This document shows positions 24,223-26,191 of a stretch of DNA of 26,191 nucleotides, in pieces. The position numbers and the translations under genes are program-made. The notes beneath the pieces are model-generated. The model saw nothing but the letters and a program-made list of their open reading frames with translations. It was not told the origin of the DNA and did no database searches. Position 1 is the first letter of the stretch. Each line of letters begins with the position of its first letter. The DNA is from Bacteroidales bacterium UBA1237 (GTDB lineage Bacteria; Bacteroidota; Bacteroidia; Bacteroidales; UBA932): contig DBWN01000035.1 in NCBI GenBank assembly GCA_002308935.1, positions 7,475-33,665 on the forward strand, read 5' to 3'.

Positions 24223-26191
24223 CTACTGGTTGCGGAATGCGTCGATTATCCTCTGCAGCTCTTCCATGTCCGAAACGAGAACCTCTCTGGGTTTAGATCC
24301 GGACTGGGGTCCTACGATACCGGCGGCCTCCAGCTGGTCCATCACTCTACCTGCTTTTGCATAACCCATGCCAAGACGTCTCTGCAGGTCCGAAGTAGAC
24401 CCTCTTTGGGTGGTCACTACGAGTTTTGCTGCATCTTCGAACCTCTCATCAAGGTTCTTCATATCAAGCATTCCGACTCCGTCCTCAGCTGAATCGGGTT
24501 CGGGAGCGGGCAGATAATAAGGAGTGTTGTAACTCTTCATGTAGCCGGTCTGTTCCCCGATGAATGTGGTGATTGCGTTTATCTCGTCGTTGCTGATGTA
24601 AGCGCACTGGATACGCTCCATATCTACACCGGCATAGTAGATCATATCTCCCTTTCCGATCAGTTTCTCGGCCCCAGGGGAATCGAGGATAGTCCTTGAG
24701 TCGTTGTTTGAGAACACCCTGAAAGCGATACGTGTAGGGAAGTTGGACTTGATAAGACCGGTGATGACATCCACTGAAGGTCTCTGTGTAGCGAGAACGA
24801 CATGTATTCCGGCCGCCCTACCCTTCTGGGCCAGACGGATGATGGAGGTGGAGATGCTCCTTGCCATTGCCTTGGAGTCTCCTGAAGCTCCGACTGACAT
24901 GGTCAGGTCAGCGTACTCATCAACCACCACCACAATGTAAGGCAGATACTTGTGCCCGTCAGTAGGAAGCAGATGACGGTCCTTGTACTTCTCGTTGTAG
25001 AGTTTCACATTGTTCACAAGGGCTTTGCTCAGGAGCGCATACCTCTCATCCATTTCGATGCAAAGGGACTTGAGCAACAATTCCGCCTGCTGAGGAGTCT
25101 TCGCTATCGAATTGTTGAACTCATCCTGCTCGCTTCCGGAAGTGGGAAGTACTGCGAGATAGTGCTTCAGAAGCCTTGCATACGCAGAGAACTCGACCAT
25201 CTTCGGGTCAATGAAGACGAACTTCAACTCTGAAGGATGCTTTGAATAAAGCAGCGATGAAATAAGCACATTGAGTCCGACGGACTTACCCTGCTTTGTG
25301 GCACCAGCGACAAGAAGATGAGGCGCGTCAGTAAGGTCGAACACCTTCACTTTCTGAGTTATGGTAAATCCGATCGCGACAGGAAGCTCGGCCTTGCTTT
25401 CCCTGAACGAGCTGTCATTGAGCATAGCCAGCAGAGGCACGATCGAAGGATTGTCATTGGCCACTTCAATACCTACTGAGTCAGCGAGGGTGACGACCCT
25501 CACTCCCTTGGCATGGAGAGCCATCGCGATATCATCCTGGAGAGCGCGGATAGCGGATATCTTGACACCCGGAGCGGGATACACCTTGTAAAGGGTGACA
25601 GTAGGTCCTACGACGGCCTTAACATTGTCGACATCAATCTTGTATGTCTTCAGAGCGGCCCTGATACGGAAGTTGTTCCTCTTGAGCTCTTCAGAAGACA
25701 CCTCCTGACGGGAGCCCTCATATTCTTCGAGCAGCTCCAGAGGAGGGAACCTGTAATTCTTCAGTTCATCCCTGACATTGATCCTGGGAAGATCTTCAAC
25801 CACTTCTGTTGACAACTCTTCTCCCTCTATGACTTCAATCTGCTGTTCAGGATCGAGAGTCTCGGTTCCGGCAACTGTTTGGACGGAATCCGTGGCTGAA
25901 GATTGCCCTGCATCGGGAGTGCTTACCTGAGGCACTCTTATAGAAGGCTTGGGTTGAGGCTCCGTAACAGGAAGGTCTGATACTGGAGAGTATAGAGGAG
26001 ATGTCGCCGGAGAAACCGTTTGGGTCGTCTCCTCGGCAGGTGCCTTGGGCTCCTGACGCTCAGCCCAAGTGAAAGTCTTGCGTGTCTTCTGCTCCGGTTC
26101 TTCAGTATCCTCTTCGTTTTCACCCTTCTTCCTTGAGAAGAGTCCGCCAAGGAAGGACTTCAGTTTTCCCTCTTCAGGTTCTTCAGTTTCG
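24223..26191 (-). CDS. ftsK: DNA translocase FtsK, C-terminal part (5'-truncated by window edge)
   Basis: FtsK is the septum-located DNA pump that clears chromosome ends and helps dimer resolution during division. A GTG at 25933-25935 could start a shorter frame, but the reading frame stays open to the right edge, so about 655 residues of a longer protein are visible and the N-terminal membrane helices lie outside. Rightmost is a Glu/Pro-rich linker, including SFLGGLFSRKKGE. Walker A is GATKQGKS (25282-25305) and Walker B ends in DEYADL (24916-24921, Asp and Glu). At the C-terminus a winged-helix gamma domain (RGSTSDLQRRLGMGYAKAGRV) fits DNA-sequence reading. The Walker A carries Lys at the fourth position where GATGQGKS or GATGSGKS is usual. 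A LolA-like gene follows. Confidence 0.94.
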   Translation of the reverse strand, partial: ETEEPEEGKLKSFLGGLFSRKKGENEEDTEEPEQKTRKTFTWAERQEPKAPAEETTQTVSPATSPLYSPVSDLPVTEPQPKPSIRVPQVSTPDAGQSSATDSVQTVAGTETLDPEQQIEVIEGEELSTEVVEDLPRINVRDELKNYRFPPLELLEEYEGSRQEVSSEELKRNNFRIRAALKTYKIDVDNVKAVVGPTVTLYKVYPAPGVKISAIRALQDDIAMALHAKGVRVVTLADSVGIEVANDNPSIVPLLAMLNDSSFRESKAELPVAIGFTITQKVKVFDLTDAPHLLVAGATKQGKSVGLNVLISSLLYSKHPSELKFVFIDPKMVEFSAYARLLKHYLAVLPTSGSEQDEFNNSIAKTPQQAELLLKSLCIEMDERYALLSKALVNNVKLYNEKYKDRHLLPTDGHKYLPYIVVVVDEYADLTMSVGASGDSKAMARSISTSIIRLAQKGRAAGIHVVLATQRPSVDVITGLIKSNFPTRIAFRVFSNNDSRTILDSPGAEKLIGKGDMIYYAGVDMERIQCAYISNDEINAITTFIGEQTGYMKSYNTPYYLPAPEPDSAEDGVGMLDMKNLDERFEDAAKLVVTTQRGSTSDLQRRLGMGYAKAGRVMDQLEAAGIVGPQSGSKPREVLVSDMEELQRIIDAFRNQ

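Noticed and set aside
25933..25935. GTG as the true start of ftsK
   Set aside because: The frame stays open to the window edge and encodes a linker typical of FtsK, so the real start lies outside.

Overview
The window looks like a chromosomal segment of a Bacteroidota bacterium, most likely a gut-type Bacteroidales. Several things point this way: promoters of the TTTG-N19/20-TAnnTTTG type, families typical of this phylum (DUF3822, FISUMP-domain lipoproteins, two-FKBP lipoproteins, secreted GH2 enzymes), many type II signal peptides, and start codons without strong Shine-Dalgarno sequences. The species cannot be named from the sequence alone. No mobile element, CRISPR array, phage gene or toxin module is visible, and the window reads mostly as conserved core genes with a few carbohydrate and fermentation genes.

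Layout. At the left edge is the 5' end of a tRNA (minus strand, probably tRNA-Asp) with its own promoter. A secreted GH2 glycosidase (119-2008, minus) is divergent from a HerA/DUF853-type ATPase (2204-3826, plus). A five-gene minus-strand operon runs from 8008 to 3911: a membrane-anchored hypothetical protein, DUF3822, a type-B carboxylesterase lipoprotein, RsmD and a cyclophilin lipoprotein. Interlocked divergent promoters at 8077-8124 separate it from a long plus-strand gene run, 8145-17031. That run holds an NrnA-like DHH phosphoesterase, two FKBP-like lipoproteins, a MATE transporter, a cytidylate-kinase-like protein, a class-C beta-lactamase-like lipoprotein and a second, unusual GH2 enzyme.

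Acetate kinase and a phosphate-acyltransferase (Ptb-like) follow as a two-gene operon (17155-19307) with its own promoter, and a strong terminator after it. They form the acyl-CoA to acyl-phosphate to acid plus ATP branch of fermentation. Next comes a minus-strand set (22346-19401): a FISUMP lipoprotein, LemA and two TPM-domain proteins. ApbE (22454-23473, plus) is divergent from it and ends at a strong hairpin terminator. The last pair on the minus strand is ftsK followed by a LolA-like carrier. The ftsK reading frame stays open to the right edge, so the gene is 5'-truncated there.

No clearly new system was found. The items most worth a second look are the acetate kinase/Ptb-like pairing with an altered acetate kinase motif, the GH2 enzyme with a non-standard architecture, the kinase-like protein of unknown substrate, the interlocked divergent promoters, and the possible alternative hairpins in the ackA leader.
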